Position numbers and translations under genes: made by a program. The notes under the pieces are model-generated. The model saw nothing but the letters and a program-made list of their open reading frames with translations, ran no database searches and was not told the DNA's origin. Below, piece after piece: positions 29,285 through 38,265 of a DNA stretch of 64,000 nucleotides. Positions within the stretch are counted from its first letter, which is position 1, and the number at the start of each line of letters is the position of its first letter. Source of the DNA: Comamonas koreensis (GTDB taxonomy: Bacteria; Pseudomonadota; Gammaproteobacteria; Burkholderiales; Burkholderiaceae_C); assembly GCF_021026195.1 (NCBI RefSeq), contig NZ_JAJNCT010000028.1, positions 124,001 through 188,000 of the forward strand, read 5' to 3'.

Positions 29285-29303
29285 GCTGACAGTTTCTGTC
29301 AGC
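29285..29303 (+). promoter_or_regulatory. Palindrome GCTGACAG-TTT-CTGTCAGC upstream of the GST gene
   Basis: Perfect eight-base inverted repeat with a three-base spacer, in the 99-bp gap between the WYL regulator and the glutathione transferase. TGACAG/CTGTCA arms are of the kind found near YafY-type regulators. It is a likely operator for the adjacent regulator; binding is inferred. Confidence 0.5.
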
Positions 29304-29360
29304 CTCCCTGCCTAACCTACGGGGCATGGCGATTTTGCCTGTCACCCGAAGGACCAAGAC

Positions 29361-30011
29361 ATGACCCCCAACAACGCCCCGCTGCGCTTTTTCTACCACC
29401 CCCAGTCCCGCGCCCGCATGGTGCGCTGGATGCTGGAAGAGTGCGGCGCCGTCTATGAACCGGTGCGGCTGGAGTTTGGCGGCACGATGAAGTCGCCCGA
29501 CTACCTGGCGCTCAACCCCATGGGCAAGGTGCCGGCGCTGCAGCATGGCGACACGATGGTGAGCGAGACCGGCGCGATCCTGGCCTACCTGGCCGACCTC
29601 TACCCCGAGAAAAAGCTGGCACCGGCGCTGGACAGCCCCGAGCGCGGCAGCTACTACCGCTGGCTGTTCTTTGTGGCCGGACCGGTCGAGGCGGTATCCA
29701 CCGCCAAGGCGGAGGGTTGGCTGCAGAACCAGAGCGAGCGCCAGGCGCTGTCGGCCGGCTATGGCCGTTTTGACGATGTGCTGCGCAGCCTGCAGCTGGC
29801 GGTGACCGGCAAGCGCTATGCCTGTGGCGACCATTTCACTGCGGCCGACCTGTACCTGGCCAGCTATATCGGCTGGAGCATGCAGGAAGGCACCCTGCCA
29901 AGCCTGCCCGCCTTCCAGGACTACGCCTTGCCGCTGCTGCAGCGCCCCGCCGCCCAGCGTGCCGATGCGCTCGATGGCCCCGTGCAGATGCCCAGCGCAG
30001 CCGCTGCCTGA
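29361..30011 (+). CDS. Glutathione S-transferase
   Basis: Cytosolic glutathione transferase, 216 aa. The N-terminal thioredoxin-like domain begins RFFYHPQSRARMVRWMLEECGAVYE, with Ser/Tyr candidates for thiolate activation, and contains NPMGKVPALQHGDTMVSETGAILAYLADLYP (the cis-Pro and the ES/ET glutathione-binding motif). The helical C-terminal domain carries GDHFTAADLYLASYIGW. The substrate is unknown. Expression is probably tied to the WYL regulator upstream. Confidence 0.92.
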   Translation: MTPNNAPLRFFYHPQSRARMVRWMLEECGAVYEPVRLEFGGTMKSPDYLALNPMGKVPALQHGDTMVSETGAILAYLADLYPEKKLAPALDSPERGSYYRWLFFVAGPVEAVSTAKAEGWLQNQSERQALSAGYGRFDDVLRSLQLAVTGKRYACGDHFTAADLYLASYIGWSMQEGTLPSLPAFQDYALPLLQRPAAQRADALDGPVQMPSAAAA

Positions 30012-30097
30012 TCGGGCCGCTGCCATCTGCATGCCACGTGGATCAGGCACAATAGCCCGGGGTGGCCGTGGCGCCACCTTGTTTTATCCACCAGTCC

Positions 30098-31315
30098 ATG
30101 CCCGCTTTTTCGTACGAAGTTCTAGACGCCCAGGGCCAGACCCGCAAGGGCATGATCGAAGCCGACAGCGCCAAGGCGGCACGCAGCCTGCTGCGTGCCC
30201 AGGCCATGGTGCCGCTGGCGGTCGAGCCGCTGGGCGATGTCGACGACAGCGGTGCCAGCACGGTGCGCAGCCGGCGCGCGGTCTTCAATGCCACCAGCCT
30301 GGCAGTCTGGACGCGCCAGCTCGCCGGCCTCATCAGCTCCGGCCTGCCGCTGGAGCGGGCGCTGACCGCGCTGATCGAAGAGATCGACAGCGAGCCCCAG
30401 CGCCAGCTGGTGGCCAGCCTGCGCGCCGAGGTCAATGGCGGCTCCACCTTTGCCAAGTCGCTGGCCCTCTACCCCCGTGATTTTTCGCAGATCTACCGCG
30501 CCGTGATCGATGCGGGCGAGCACAGCGGCCACCTGGACCAGGTGCTGTCGCGGCTGGCCGATGATCTGGAAGAGCGCGACCAGCTCAAGAACAGCCTCAT
30601 CGGTGCCTCGCTCTACCCGGCCATCGTTACCTGCTTTGCCTTTGTCGTGGTGATGGTGCTGATGAGCTATGTGGTGCCGCAGGTGGCCGAGGTGTTCTCG
30701 GGCACCAAGCATGCGCTGCCGCTGCTCACCCGCATCATGCTGGGCTTCAGCGACCTGATCCGCCACTGGTGGTGGCTGGGCGCGGGCCTGGCTATTGTCG
30801 GCACCGTGATGCTGCGCCTGTCGCTGCGCCAGCCTGCCTTTCGCCAGCGCTTTGATGCCGGCTGGCTGCAGCTGCCCGTCATCGGCAAGCTCTCGCGCAA
30901 CTACAATGCCGCCCGTTTTGCCTCGACCCTGGCCATGCTCAGCAATGCCGGCGTGCCCATCTTGAAGGCGCTGCAGGCCGCTGCGCAAACCGTCTCCAAC
31001 CAGGCCATGCGCCAGGATGCCATCGATGCGCTGGACATGGTGCGCGAGGGCGCACCGCTGGCATCGGCCCTGGCCCAGAAAAAGCGCTACCCCGCGCTGC
31101 TGTCGATGTTTGCCCGCCTGGGCGAGCAGACCGGCGAGCTGCCGCAAATGCTGCAGCGCGTGGCCAACCAGCTGGCCGGCGATGTAAAGCGCCGCGCAAT
31201 GCGCCTGGCCACCATCCTGGAGCCGCTGCTGATTGTCGGCATGGGCATCGTAGTTGGCATCATCGTGATGGCGGTGCTCATGCCCATCATCCAGCTCAAC
31301 CAGTTTGTGCGCTGA
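30098..31315 (+). CDS. gspF: Type II secretion inner-membrane protein GspF
   Basis: Polytopic platform protein of the type II secretion system, 405 aa. Starts MPAFSYEVLDAQGQTRKGMIEADSAKAARSLLRAQAM as GspF does, followed by two cytoplasmic GspF domains (RQLAGLISSGLPLERALTAL near residue 70 and RFASTLAMLSNAGVPILKAL near residue 272) and three membrane helices (FAFVVVMVLMSYVVPQVA, WWWLGAGLAIVGTVMLRL, IVGMGIVVGIIVMAVLMPI). It completes the gsp set but stands about 10 kb from gspE, after the glyoxylate and GST genes. In-frame codons before MPAFSYE are not conserved. Confidence 0.94.
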   Translation: MPAFSYEVLDAQGQTRKGMIEADSAKAARSLLRAQAMVPLAVEPLGDVDDSGASTVRSRRAVFNATSLAVWTRQLAGLISSGLPLERALTALIEEIDSEPQRQLVASLRAEVNGGSTFAKSLALYPRDFSQIYRAVIDAGEHSGHLDQVLSRLADDLEERDQLKNSLIGASLYPAIVTCFAFVVVMVLMSYVVPQVAEVFSGTKHALPLLTRIMLGFSDLIRHWWWLGAGLAIVGTVMLRLSLRQPAFRQRFDAGWLQLPVIGKLSRNYNAARFASTLAMLSNAGVPILKALQAAAQTVSNQAMRQDAIDALDMVREGAPLASALAQKKRYPALLSMFARLGEQTGELPQMLQRVANQLAGDVKRRAMRLATILEPLLIVGMGIVVGIIVMAVLMPIIQLNQFVR

Positions 31316-31321
31316 ACGCTG

Positions 31322-31354
31322 CAGGCCAGGGCGCCGTGCGGCGCGCCTGGCCTG
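31322..31354. terminator. Hairpin between convergent gspF and the Bug-protein gene
   Basis: Long GC-rich stem with arms CAGGCCAGGGCGCC and GGCGCGCCTGGCCTG in the 48-bp gap between two convergent genes. No T-run follows, so factor-independent termination is uncertain, but the place fits a shared transcript end. Confidence 0.5.
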
Positions 31355-31363
31355 GCTCAGCCC

Positions 31364-32386
31364 TTACTCCGCGTGGATCTTGTTGGCCTTGACCACATCG
31401 CCCCAGAGCTTGTACTGCGCGCGCGTCATCGCATCCAGCTGCTCAGGCGTGCCGCCGCCCGGCTGGTCACCACGTTCCTGAAAGCTGCGGATAACCGCTG
31501 GCTCCTTCAGCACCGTGTTGATGGCGGCATTGAGCTTTTGCACCACCTCCGGGCGGGTGCCGGGCGGGCCGTACATGCCGATGAAGGAGATGATCTCGAA
31601 ATCCTTCAGGCCCACTTCGGCGGGGGTCGGCACATCGGGCAACGAGGCCACGCGGCTGCTGCTGGTCACCATGATGGCGCGCACCTTGCCGGACTTGATA
31701 TAGGGATCAAACACCGAGGTGGCATCAAACATGGCCTCGATGCGGCCGGCCATCAGGTCGATCACGGCCGGGCCGCTGCCCTTGTAAGGCACATGGTTCA
31801 TCGCCGGGCTGCCCAGGCGCTCGCGCATCAGCTCGGTGGTCACATGCACCAGCGAACCGGCACCCGGGGTGCCATAGTCCACACCCTTGCCAGCCTTGGC
31901 GCGCTCCTTGACGAGGGCGGCAAACTGCGCAAAGTCCTTCACCGGCGACGCGGCCGGCACCACCAGCACCAGCGGCGACTGCAGCAGAATGCCCACCGGC
32001 ACAAACTTGGTAGGGTCCACAATGCCCAGGGTCGGGAAGACATGCGGGGTCACCGTCATCGAGCCATTGCCCACCAGCATGCGGTAGCCATCGGGGGCTG
32101 AGCGCATGATGTCGGCCGAGCCCAGGTTGCCGTTGACGCCGGCCTTGTTCTCGATGACCACGCCCTGGCCCAGATTGGCCGCCAGGCTGTTGCTGATCAC
32201 ACGGGCGGCAAAATCGGTCTGACCACCTGGCGGAAAGCCCACCATCAGGGTGACCGGCTTGGTCGGGTAGGCGGTTTGCGCCAGTGCCGGGGTGCCGACC
32301 AGGCCGGTGCCCAGCGCCAGCCCCAGGGCCAGGCCTTGGGTCAATTGGCGGCGCAGCATCGCGTGCTGTGTTGTCTTGGTCTTCAT
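31364..32386 (-). CDS. Bug-family periplasmic binding protein (TctC-like)
   Basis: Tripartite tricarboxylate transporter receptor-type protein, 340 aa, exported to the periplasm. Signal peptide MKTKTTQHAMLRRQLTQGLA...TPALAQ, then the family motifs YPTKPVTLMVGFPPGGQTDFAAR, VIENKAGVNGNLGSADI, DYGTPGAGSLVHV and HVPYKGSGPAVIDLMAGRIEAMFD. The membrane partners are not in the window. Placed 23 bp behind mannonate dehydratase on the same strand, it may bind a sugar acid, but Bug ligands cannot be predicted from sequence. Confidence 0.9.
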   Translation of the reverse strand: MKTKTTQHAMLRRQLTQGLALGLALGTGLVGTPALAQTAYPTKPVTLMVGFPPGGQTDFAARVISNSLAANLGQGVVIENKAGVNGNLGSADIMRSAPDGYRMLVGNGSMTVTPHVFPTLGIVDPTKFVPVGILLQSPLVLVVPAASPVKDFAQFAALVKERAKAGKGVDYGTPGAGSLVHVTTELMRERLGSPAMNHVPYKGSGPAVIDLMAGRIEAMFDATSVFDPYIKSGKVRAIMVTSSSRVASLPDVPTPAEVGLKDFEIISFIGMYGPPGTRPEVVQKLNAAINTVLKEPAVIRSFQERGDQPGGGTPEQLDAMTRAQYKLWGDVVKANKIHAE

Positions 32387-32409
32387 TGTTATGTCTCCTT
32401 GGTTTGAAA

Positions 32410-33486
32410 TCAGACTGCAGCAGGCGCTGCGCTGTCTTGCTGCTCGGGTGAGAACTTGTCCACCGCTTCCCACAGGCCGTTGATGTAGACGGCGCCCAGT
32501 GCCCGGTCGTAGAGGCCATAGCCGGGCTTGCCGGTTTCGCCCCAGATCATGCGGCCGTGGTCCGGCCGCACATAGCCTGCAAAGCCCACATCGTGGTAGG
32601 CCTTGACGATGGCCGCGATATCGAGCGAGCCGCAGGTCGAGAGGTGGGCGGTTTCTTCGAAATCACCGTCAGGCGACACCTTCACATTGCGGATATGCGC
32701 AAAGTGGATGCGGCCCCGGCCGCCAAACTCGCGCACCAGCGCCTCGACATTGTTCTGCGGGCCGGCGCCCAGCGAGCCCGAGCACAGGGTCAGGCCATTG
32801 GCGGGGCTGTCGATCAGGTCGACGATGCGGGCCAGGTCGTCGCGGTTCTTCACGATGCGCGGCAGGCCAAAGATCGGGCGCGGTGGGTCATCGGGGTGGA
32901 TGGCCATCTTGATGCCGCATTCCTCGGCCACCGGGATGACGGCCTGCAGAAAATAGGCCAGGTTCTGCCAGAGCTGCTCGGCATCGACCTGGCGGTAGGC
33001 CTGCAGCAGGCCTTGCAGCTCGTCGCTGCGGTAGCTGCTGTCCCAGCCAGGCAGCGAGATGCCTTTTTCCGCATCGATGCTGTCGGCCATGCGGCTGTCA
33101 AAGGCCAGGCAGGTGGAGCCATCGGGCAGCTGCTTGGCCAGCTCGGTGCGGGTCCAGTCAAACACCGGCATGAAGTTGTAGCAGACGACCTGCACACCGG
33201 CGGCGGCCAGATGGCGCAGGGTTTGCTGGTAGTTGGCGATCAGCTGGTCGCGGCTGTCGCGGCCGAGCTTGATGTCCTCGTGCACCGGCACCGATTCCAC
33301 CAGCTCAAAAGCCAGGCCGGCCTCTTCGATCTGCTGCTTGAGCGCCTCGATCTTGGCCAGCGGCCAGACGGCGCCCACCGGCTCGTCGTAGATCGCCGAG
33401 ACGATATGCGTGACCCCGGGAATCTGGCGGATATAGGCCAGGGACACCGGGTCCGAGCTGCCAAACCAACGAAACGACATCTTCAT
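32410..33486 (-). CDS. uxuA: Mannonate dehydratase
   Basis: Cytoplasmic metal-dependent dehydratase converting D-mannonate to 2-keto-3-deoxygluconate in hexuronate breakdown, 358 aa. [38 protein letters not shown] is the typical N-terminus. Later come [52 protein letters not shown] and [13 protein letters not shown], which hold the metal-binding His and Cys residues. An AGGAAAAGG site precedes the ATG. It is divergent from the GntR regulator across three candidate operators, and leads a two-gene unit with the Bug protein. Confidence 0.95.
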   Translation of the reverse strand: MKMSFRWFGSSDPVSLAYIRQIPGVTHIVSAIYDEPVGAVWPLAKIEALKQQIEEAGLAFELVESVPVHEDIKLGRDSRDQLIANYQQTLRHLAAAGVQVVCYNFMPVFDWTRTELAKQLPDGSTCLAFDSRMADSIDAEKGISLPGWDSSYRSDELQGLLQAYRQVDAEQLWQNLAYFLQAVIPVAEECGIKMAIHPDDPPRPIFGLPRIVKNRDDLARIVDLIDSPANGLTLCSGSLGAGPQNNVEALVREFGGRGRIHFAHIRNVKVSPDGDFEETAHLSTCGSLDIAAIVKAYHDVGFAGYVRPDHGRMIWGETGKPGYGLYDRALGAVYINGLWEAVDKFSPEQQDSAAPAAV

Positions 33487-33515
33487 GGATGAACCTTTTC
33501 CTGCAATCAAAAATC

Positions 33516-33568
33516 TGGTTAGACCAATTCTACAAACTGGCTAGACCATTTAGATTGATGGTTTACCA
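33516..33568. promoter_or_regulatory. Three phased GntR/FadR-type operators between uxuA and the regulator
   Basis: Three near-identical palindromes: TGGTTAGACCA (33516-33526), TGGCTAGACCA (33538-33548) and TGGTTTACCA (33559-33568). Starts are 22 and 21 bp apart, close to two helical turns, so bound dimers would lie on one face. The first fits the FadR-family pattern TNGTNNNACNA exactly. They lie 30-82 bp upstream of uxuA and 100-150 bp upstream of the regulator gene, so both are probably controlled. Confidence 0.6.
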
Positions 33569-33667
33569 CTATGTTCGGTATTTGCCGCATTTGGGCCAGA
33601 CGGCGGCTTACACTGCTGCTGGCCCTCCGGTTTTGGCGGAGTGGCCCATGAACGGAATACGCGCAAG

Positions 33668-34402
33668 ATGCCCAACAAGCTGGTCCCGACGGTTGACGAC
33701 GACAGCCGCACCACCGGTGTCAGGTCCTACCAGGACCTCGCCAGAAAAATCCTGGAAGAAACCGCCGCCGACAGCGCGGCGGCCGACCAGCGCCTGCCCT
33801 CGGAGCGCACCCTGGCCGACATGTTCGGCGTCAGCCGCACTGCCGTGCGCGAGGCCATCATTGCGCTGGAGGTGCAAGGCCTCGTCGAGGTGCGCCTGGG
33901 CTCGGGCATCTACCTGCAGCCCACGGGTGCCAGTGGCCCCAGCCGCCTGCCCGCCTTTGATGTGCCCACCGGCCCCGGCCCGCTGGAAACCCTGCGCGCC
34001 CGCGTGCTGGTCGAGGCCGAGATAGCAGCCGCCGCTGCCAGCGAGCGCCGCGATGCCGACCTGGACCGCATGCTCGACGCCCTGGCCACCATGCGCCTGC
34101 AGCTGGCCGACAAAGACGCCTACGACGCGGCCGACCGGCGTTTTCACCTCGCCATTGCCGAGGCCACCGGTAACCGCGTACTGCAGCACATGGTGGAAGC
34201 CATGTGGGACAACGCCCGCCAGGACCCGCGCTGGGACAAGATCGAGCAGCATTTCCACTCCGAGCAGCTGCGCGAGGCCAGCCTCAAGGACCACCAGGCC
34301 ATCTTCGCCGCGATTGCCGAGCGCCAGCCCGAGCAGGCGCGCCAGGCGATGCAGCAGCATCTCGGCCGGGTTATTTCGCAATTCTCCCAAGCCTGGTATT
34401 GA
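33668..34402 (+). CDS. GntR-family regulator, FadR/FCD subfamily (UxuR/ExuR-like)
   Basis: Transcriptional regulator of 244 aa. Winged HTH in residues 20-80 (RSYQDLARKILEETAA...RLPSERTLADMFGVSRTAVREAIIALEVQGLVEVRLGSGIYL) and a C-terminal FCD effector domain (LETLRARVLVEAEIAAAAASERRDADLDRM ... DRRFHLAIAEATGNRVLQHMVEAMW) whose Asp/His residues bind metal. The divergent mannonate dehydratase gene makes a hexuronate-derived effector likely. An in-frame GTG at 33641 is an alternative start; neither has a good ribosome site. Confidence 0.9.
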   Translation: MPNKLVPTVDDDSRTTGVRSYQDLARKILEETAADSAAADQRLPSERTLADMFGVSRTAVREAIIALEVQGLVEVRLGSGIYLQPTGASGPSRLPAFDVPTGPGPLETLRARVLVEAEIAAAAASERRDADLDRMLDALATMRLQLADKDAYDAADRRFHLAIAEATGNRVLQHMVEAMWDNARQDPRWDKIEQHFHSEQLREASLKDHQAIFAAIAERQPEQARQAMQQHLGRVISQFSQAWY

Positions 34403-34459
34403 GTACCAACCGCGCTGCCACTGCGCTATATTGGCCCCAGTTCAGCAACAAGGACGGCC

Positions 34460-35359
34460 ATGGCTGCCACTCTCGAAAACAAGCTGGTGGTCGCGATCTC
34501 CTCGCGGGCGCTGTTCAACTTTGAAGAAGAAAACCGGGTTTTCGAGCAGGACAAGGACCAGGCCTATGCCCGGCTGCAGCTGCAGCGGCTGGATATTCCG
34601 GCGCCGCCGGGGGTGGCATTCTCCTTGGTGCGCAAGCTGCTGGCTTTCAACAGCGGCACGGTGCAAAAGGTCGAGGTGGTGCTGCTGTCGCGCAATGACC
34701 CGGTCAGCGGCATGCGGGTGTTCCGCAGCTGCAAGGCCCATGGCCTGCATTCGATCCAGCGCGGGGTGTTCACCCAGGGGCGCGACCCTTTCCGCTACCT
34801 CAAGCCGCTGGGCGCGCACCTTTTCCTGTCGGCCAATGCCACCGATGTGCAGCAGGCACTGCAGCTGGGCTTTCCGGCCGCGCGGGTGCTGACCGAATCG
34901 GCCCAGGCGCAGGACAGCCACCCCGATGAAGTGCGCATTGCCTTCGATGGCGATGCCGTGCTGTTCTCCGATGAGGCCGAGCGGGTCTTCCAGGCCCAGG
35001 GGCTGGATGCGTTCCAGCGCCATGAGATCGAACATGCCACCCGGCCGCTGCCCGATGGCCCTTTCAAACCACTGCTGGCCGCGCTGCACCGGCTGCAGCA
35101 AGACACGCAAAGCCAGATGCGCATCCGCACCGCGCTGGTCACCGCCCGCAGCGCCCCCGCGCATGAGCGCGCCATCCGCACCCTGATGGACTGGAACATC
35201 GGCGTCGATGAAACCATGTTCCTCGGCGGCCTGGCCAAGGGCGAGTTCCTGCGCGAGTTCGAGCCCGACTTCTTCTTTGACGACCAGACCGGCCATGTAA
35301 CCAGCGCAGCAGCCCATGTACCGGCCGGGCATGTGAGCAGCGGCATATCCAACCTCTGA
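34460..35359 (+). CDS. Cytosolic 5'-nucleotidase family protein
   Basis: Nucleotidase of the eukaryotic NT5C1A-like family that is also found in proteobacteria, 299 aa. Characteristic segments are KLVVAISSRALFNFEEENRVFEQD (residues 7-30), where most HAD enzymes have DxDGT, LLSRNDPVSGMRVFRS, HLFLSANATDVQQAL, RIAFDGDAVLFSDEAERVF (the DxD-like motif near residue 158) and WNIGVDETMFLGGLAKGEFL. It should hydrolyse nucleoside monophosphates in the cytoplasm. It stands alone. Confidence 0.85.
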   Translation: MAATLENKLVVAISSRALFNFEEENRVFEQDKDQAYARLQLQRLDIPAPPGVAFSLVRKLLAFNSGTVQKVEVVLLSRNDPVSGMRVFRSCKAHGLHSIQRGVFTQGRDPFRYLKPLGAHLFLSANATDVQQALQLGFPAARVLTESAQAQDSHPDEVRIAFDGDAVLFSDEAERVFQAQGLDAFQRHEIEHATRPLPDGPFKPLLAALHRLQQDTQSQMRIRTALVTARSAPAHERAIRTLMDWNIGVDETMFLGGLAKGEFLREFEPDFFFDDQTGHVTSAAAHVPAGHVSSGISNL

Positions 35360-35382
35360 TCGCCTGCGCCCCACGCAGGCGC

Positions 35383-35419
35383 AAAAAAGCCGCTGGCTCC
35401 TGGTGGAGACAGCGGCTTT
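35383..35419 (-). terminator. Intrinsic terminator of the zinc receptor gene
   Basis: Stem AAAGCCGCTG / CAGCGGCTTT; on the minus strand it is followed by a T-run, 28 bp after the stop of the TonB-dependent receptor. A second GC-rich hairpin (CGCCTGCG / CGCAGGCG, 35361-35381) next to it may end the convergent nucleotidase transcript. Confidence 0.75.
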
Positions 35420-35446
35420 GGCGTTCAGGCTTCTACAGCCAGCAGC

Positions 35447-37573
35447 TTAGAACTGCTTGATAAAGCCCAGCGAGACCGCACGGCCCTGCAGCGGCGCCGC
35501 GTTCTTGATGAACGAGGTGTGCACGTAGGCCAGCTTGTTGGTCAGGTTGTCCAGCTTCAGGTAGATCTGCCATGGCGTGCCATCGCTGGAGGTCTGGTGG
35601 TAGCTCACGCGCCAGTTCAGCATGCCGTAGCCCGGGGTCTCGGTTTCATAGTCCGCCACCTTGTTCTGGCGTTGGACCAGCTGCCACTGCGCCTCGCTGC
35701 GCCAGTTGGCCCATTTGCCAGCCACGCGCAAACCTACGCGGGCAGGGGCCAGGCGCGGAATCTTGCTGCCGTCTTCGAGCTTGGCATGCACCAGGTCACC
35801 GGTGGCGCCCACCGTCCAGTTCGCATCGATGCGGTGCTGGATCTGGCCTTCCAGGCCGGTGAAGGTGGCGGTCTGCTGCGCATACTGCAGCAGCTGCAGG
35901 CCTTCATGCTCATCAACGGTGCGGCCGTAGATGTAGTTGTTCACCCGGTTGCGGTAGACATTGACCGAGTAGGTCGTGTCGCCTGCGGTGCGTGCAATGC
36001 CAATGTCGATATTGCCCGAGCGCTCCTTGCGCAGGTCGGGGTTGCCCAGCTCATAGGTCGAGGTGGCCATGTGCAGGCCCCTTGCATACAGCTCCTCGGC
36101 GGTGGGCAGGCGGCTGGCCGAGGTGACATGGGCGCTCAGGCGGTAACCCGGCATAAAGCGCCAGCTGCCGCCCAGCGACAGCGAATTGCCCTTGTGTTTG
36201 CGCACCAGGCCGTCGTCATTGGCATAGACGCTTTGCCAGTCGTGGCGCAGTGCGGCTTCCACGCCAAAGTCGCCAAAGCGGCGCTCTTCCAGCAGGTAGA
36301 CGCCCTGGCTTTGCGTGCGGGTCGGCTGAACATAGGCTTCGTCACCGGTGGCGCTGAAGCGGCGCTGCGCGGCCTCAAAGCCGACCAGGCCGGTCCAGCC
36401 GGCAATCGGCTCATGCAGCACATCGACACGCATGTCATGCGCGCGGTTCTTGAAGCTGGTGGAAATCTCGCCGCCCTCGATCTCGTCGTGGTGGTAGCGC
36501 GTCACGCCACCGCGCACACGGATGGCCGACACGCCGGCGAAGGGCTGGCGCCACTCGGAGCGCAGGTCATAGCGCTCGCTGTGCATGTCCACCACCGGCA
36601 CGCCTTCTTCCTCATGGTCGTGGTCATGGTCATGGCCGTCTTCGCCGTGGTCATGGTCATCATGGCCGCCGCAGTGCAAGTGCAGACCATGGGTGTGGCA
36701 GCCTTCAAAGCTGTGGTTGTGGCCGGGCAGGCCGTAGCGTGCCTGGGTGCGGGTGTAGGCCAGGCCCACATAGCCGCTGTCGCCGATCCAGGACAGGCCA
36801 ATGCTGCCGCCGGCATTGCGCGCGCGGCTGCCGTCCACCTTGTTGCCCAGGCCCCAGCCGCTGCCCACGCGGTAGTCATCGGCATTGCGGGCCATGCCCT
36901 CCACATGCAGGGCAAAGGGGCCCGAGCCGGCCGTCAGCGACAGCGCCGTCGCCGCATCATTGGCGCCCGTGCCGGCGCGCACTTCGACCTGGCCTTCATA
37001 GCCCTTCTCCGGCACCTTGGTGGGGATCTTGTTGTCCAGCACATTGACCACACCGCCGATCGCGCCGGCGCCATAGATCAGCGCCGAGGGGCCACGCAGC
37101 ACCTCGATCTGGGTCGCCAGCATGGGCTCGCTCACCACGGCATGGTCGGGGCTGATGGTCGAGGCATCCTGGATCACTGCGCCATCGTTCAGCACCTTGA
37201 CCCGCGCACCATCCATGCCGCGAATCACCGGGCGGCTGGCACCGGCACCAAAGTGCGTGGCCTGGATGCCGGGCTCATTGGCCAGCGTCTCGCCCAGGCT
37301 GGCACCGCGCTTTTGCACCAGCTCATCGCCTTGCAGCACGCTCACCGGCGTGGTCATGTCATCGACCGTGCGGTTGGTGCCGCTGGCCGACACCGTCACC
37401 TCGGGCAAGGTGGTGGTTGCCGACGTGCTGTCTTCAGCGTTCTGCGCCAGCGCGGCGCTGCTCAGCAGCAGGCCGATCACCGCTGCTGCCACCGGACGCA
37501 GATCACGCGCCTGCGGCTTGAAAATTGCTGTGCGCGCCATCAGCGGCTGCGCCTGTTGTGCATGGAAACCCAT
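35447..37573 (-). CDS. znuD: TonB-dependent outer-membrane receptor, ZnuD-like (zinc)
   Basis: Outer-membrane active transporter energised by TonB, 708 aa. Signal peptide region up to AALAQ-NAEDSTS, TonB box-like segment TTTLPEVTVSAS, plug domain (DDMTTPVSVLQGDELVQKRGASLGETLANEPGIQ ... RPVIRGMDGARVKVLNDG), then a 22-strand barrel ending AVSLGFIKQF. A surface loop near residues 280-315 is packed with His and Asp (HTHGLHLHCGGHDDHDHG, then DGHDHDHDHEEE), the hallmark of the zinc receptor ZnuD. It follows a small His-containing membrane protein gene, with a Zur-like box ahead of both. Confidence 0.88.
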   Translation of the reverse strand: MGFHAQQAQPLMARTAIFKPQARDLRPVAAAVIGLLLSSAALAQNAEDSTSATTTLPEVTVSASGTNRTVDDMTTPVSVLQGDELVQKRGASLGETLANEPGIQATHFGAGASRPVIRGMDGARVKVLNDGAVIQDASTISPDHAVVSEPMLATQIEVLRGPSALIYGAGAIGGVVNVLDNKIPTKVPEKGYEGQVEVRAGTGANDAATALSLTAGSGPFALHVEGMARNADDYRVGSGWGLGNKVDGSRARNAGGSIGLSWIGDSGYVGLAYTRTQARYGLPGHNHSFEGCHTHGLHLHCGGHDDHDHGEDGHDHDHDHEEEGVPVVDMHSERYDLRSEWRQPFAGVSAIRVRGGVTRYHHDEIEGGEISTSFKNRAHDMRVDVLHEPIAGWTGLVGFEAAQRRFSATGDEAYVQPTRTQSQGVYLLEERRFGDFGVEAALRHDWQSVYANDDGLVRKHKGNSLSLGGSWRFMPGYRLSAHVTSASRLPTAEELYARGLHMATSTYELGNPDLRKERSGNIDIGIARTAGDTTYSVNVYRNRVNNYIYGRTVDEHEGLQLLQYAQQTATFTGLEGQIQHRIDANWTVGATGDLVHAKLEDGSKIPRLAPARVGLRVAGKWANWRSEAQWQLVQRQNKVADYETETPGYGMLNWRVSYHQTSSDGTPWQIYLKLDNLTNKLAYVHTSFIKNAAPLQGRAVSLGFIKQF

Positions 37574-37739
37574 GGTCTACCCCTCGAAAAGCACATGCAT
37601 CCCCAGCATGTGCAGGCGCAGCCCCGCCCTGCGGGCTGAACCGGCCAGGCGCCATAACGCCCGGCAGCTGCGCGGAAAAAACAAGACAGACCGGCCTGCG
37701 CTGCCCTGCACCATCAAAGCTCAGGGGTCAACGGCCGTG

Positions 37740-38201
37740 TCAATGAAACAAGGAGGGGGAGAGGGAGGGAGGGCCACGCGCAAAGAACAGCGCCGGGCTT
37801 TGCCGCAGCAAGATGGCCAGCACGGTCGGTGCTGCTTCCTGCACCGACCGCAGCAAGGGCGCTTGCAGCGCATCGCAGAGCAGGCCGGCACCCAAGGCCA
37901 TGTGCGAGAAGCCCTGGCAATCGGCTTCGGAGTGCTTGCCAAACAGGTCATGCACACCATGGCCGGGGACGACCACGCTATCGCTGCCGTCGCGCTCGCC
38001 AGCCGAGGCCGACGATGTCGCTACAACAGCGGCCTGCAGCGCCCCGGCATAGAGGTGGCTGATGTCATGGAGCTTGCCCAGCAGCGGCATGCACAGCTGC
38101 GCAAAACACAGCCAGCACAGCAACGCCACCGCCCAGCCACGCAGCGGCCTCGGCGCATGCGCCGAGACAGACAGGGGATGGAAGAAGCGCAGGGAAGACA
38201 C
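37740..38201 (-). CDS. Small His/Cys-containing membrane protein next to znuD (DUF2946-like)
   Basis: 153-aa protein without assigned function. A hydrophobic helix (RGWAVALLCWLCFAQLCMPLLG, about residues 21-42) is followed by potential metal ligands (KLHDISHLY, HGVHDLFGKHSEADCQGFSH) and the C-terminal ARGPP motif common in the DUF2946/CopL-like group. The start codon is GTG; no ATG upstream is in frame. Lying 166 bp ahead of znuD on the same strand and behind a Zur-like box, it may help zinc uptake, which is inference. Confidence 0.6.
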   Translation of the reverse strand: MSSLRFFHPLSVSAHAPRPLRGWAVALLCWLCFAQLCMPLLGKLHDISHLYAGALQAAVVATSSASAGERDGSDSVVVPGHGVHDLFGKHSEADCQGFSHMALGAGLLCDALQAPLLRSVQEAAPTVLAILLRQSPALFFARGPPSLSPSLFH

Positions 38202-38265
38202 GGGCGAGGCAGGCGATCAAACCAAGTGGCGCACTCCCCCGAGAGCCGGGGCAGACGCGCCACTA

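Noticed and set aside
36590-36720. Tandem repeat or contamination in the receptor gene (CATGGTC-type runs)
   Set aside because: The repeats are in frame and encode the His/Asp-rich metal-binding loop expected in ZnuD-like receptors.
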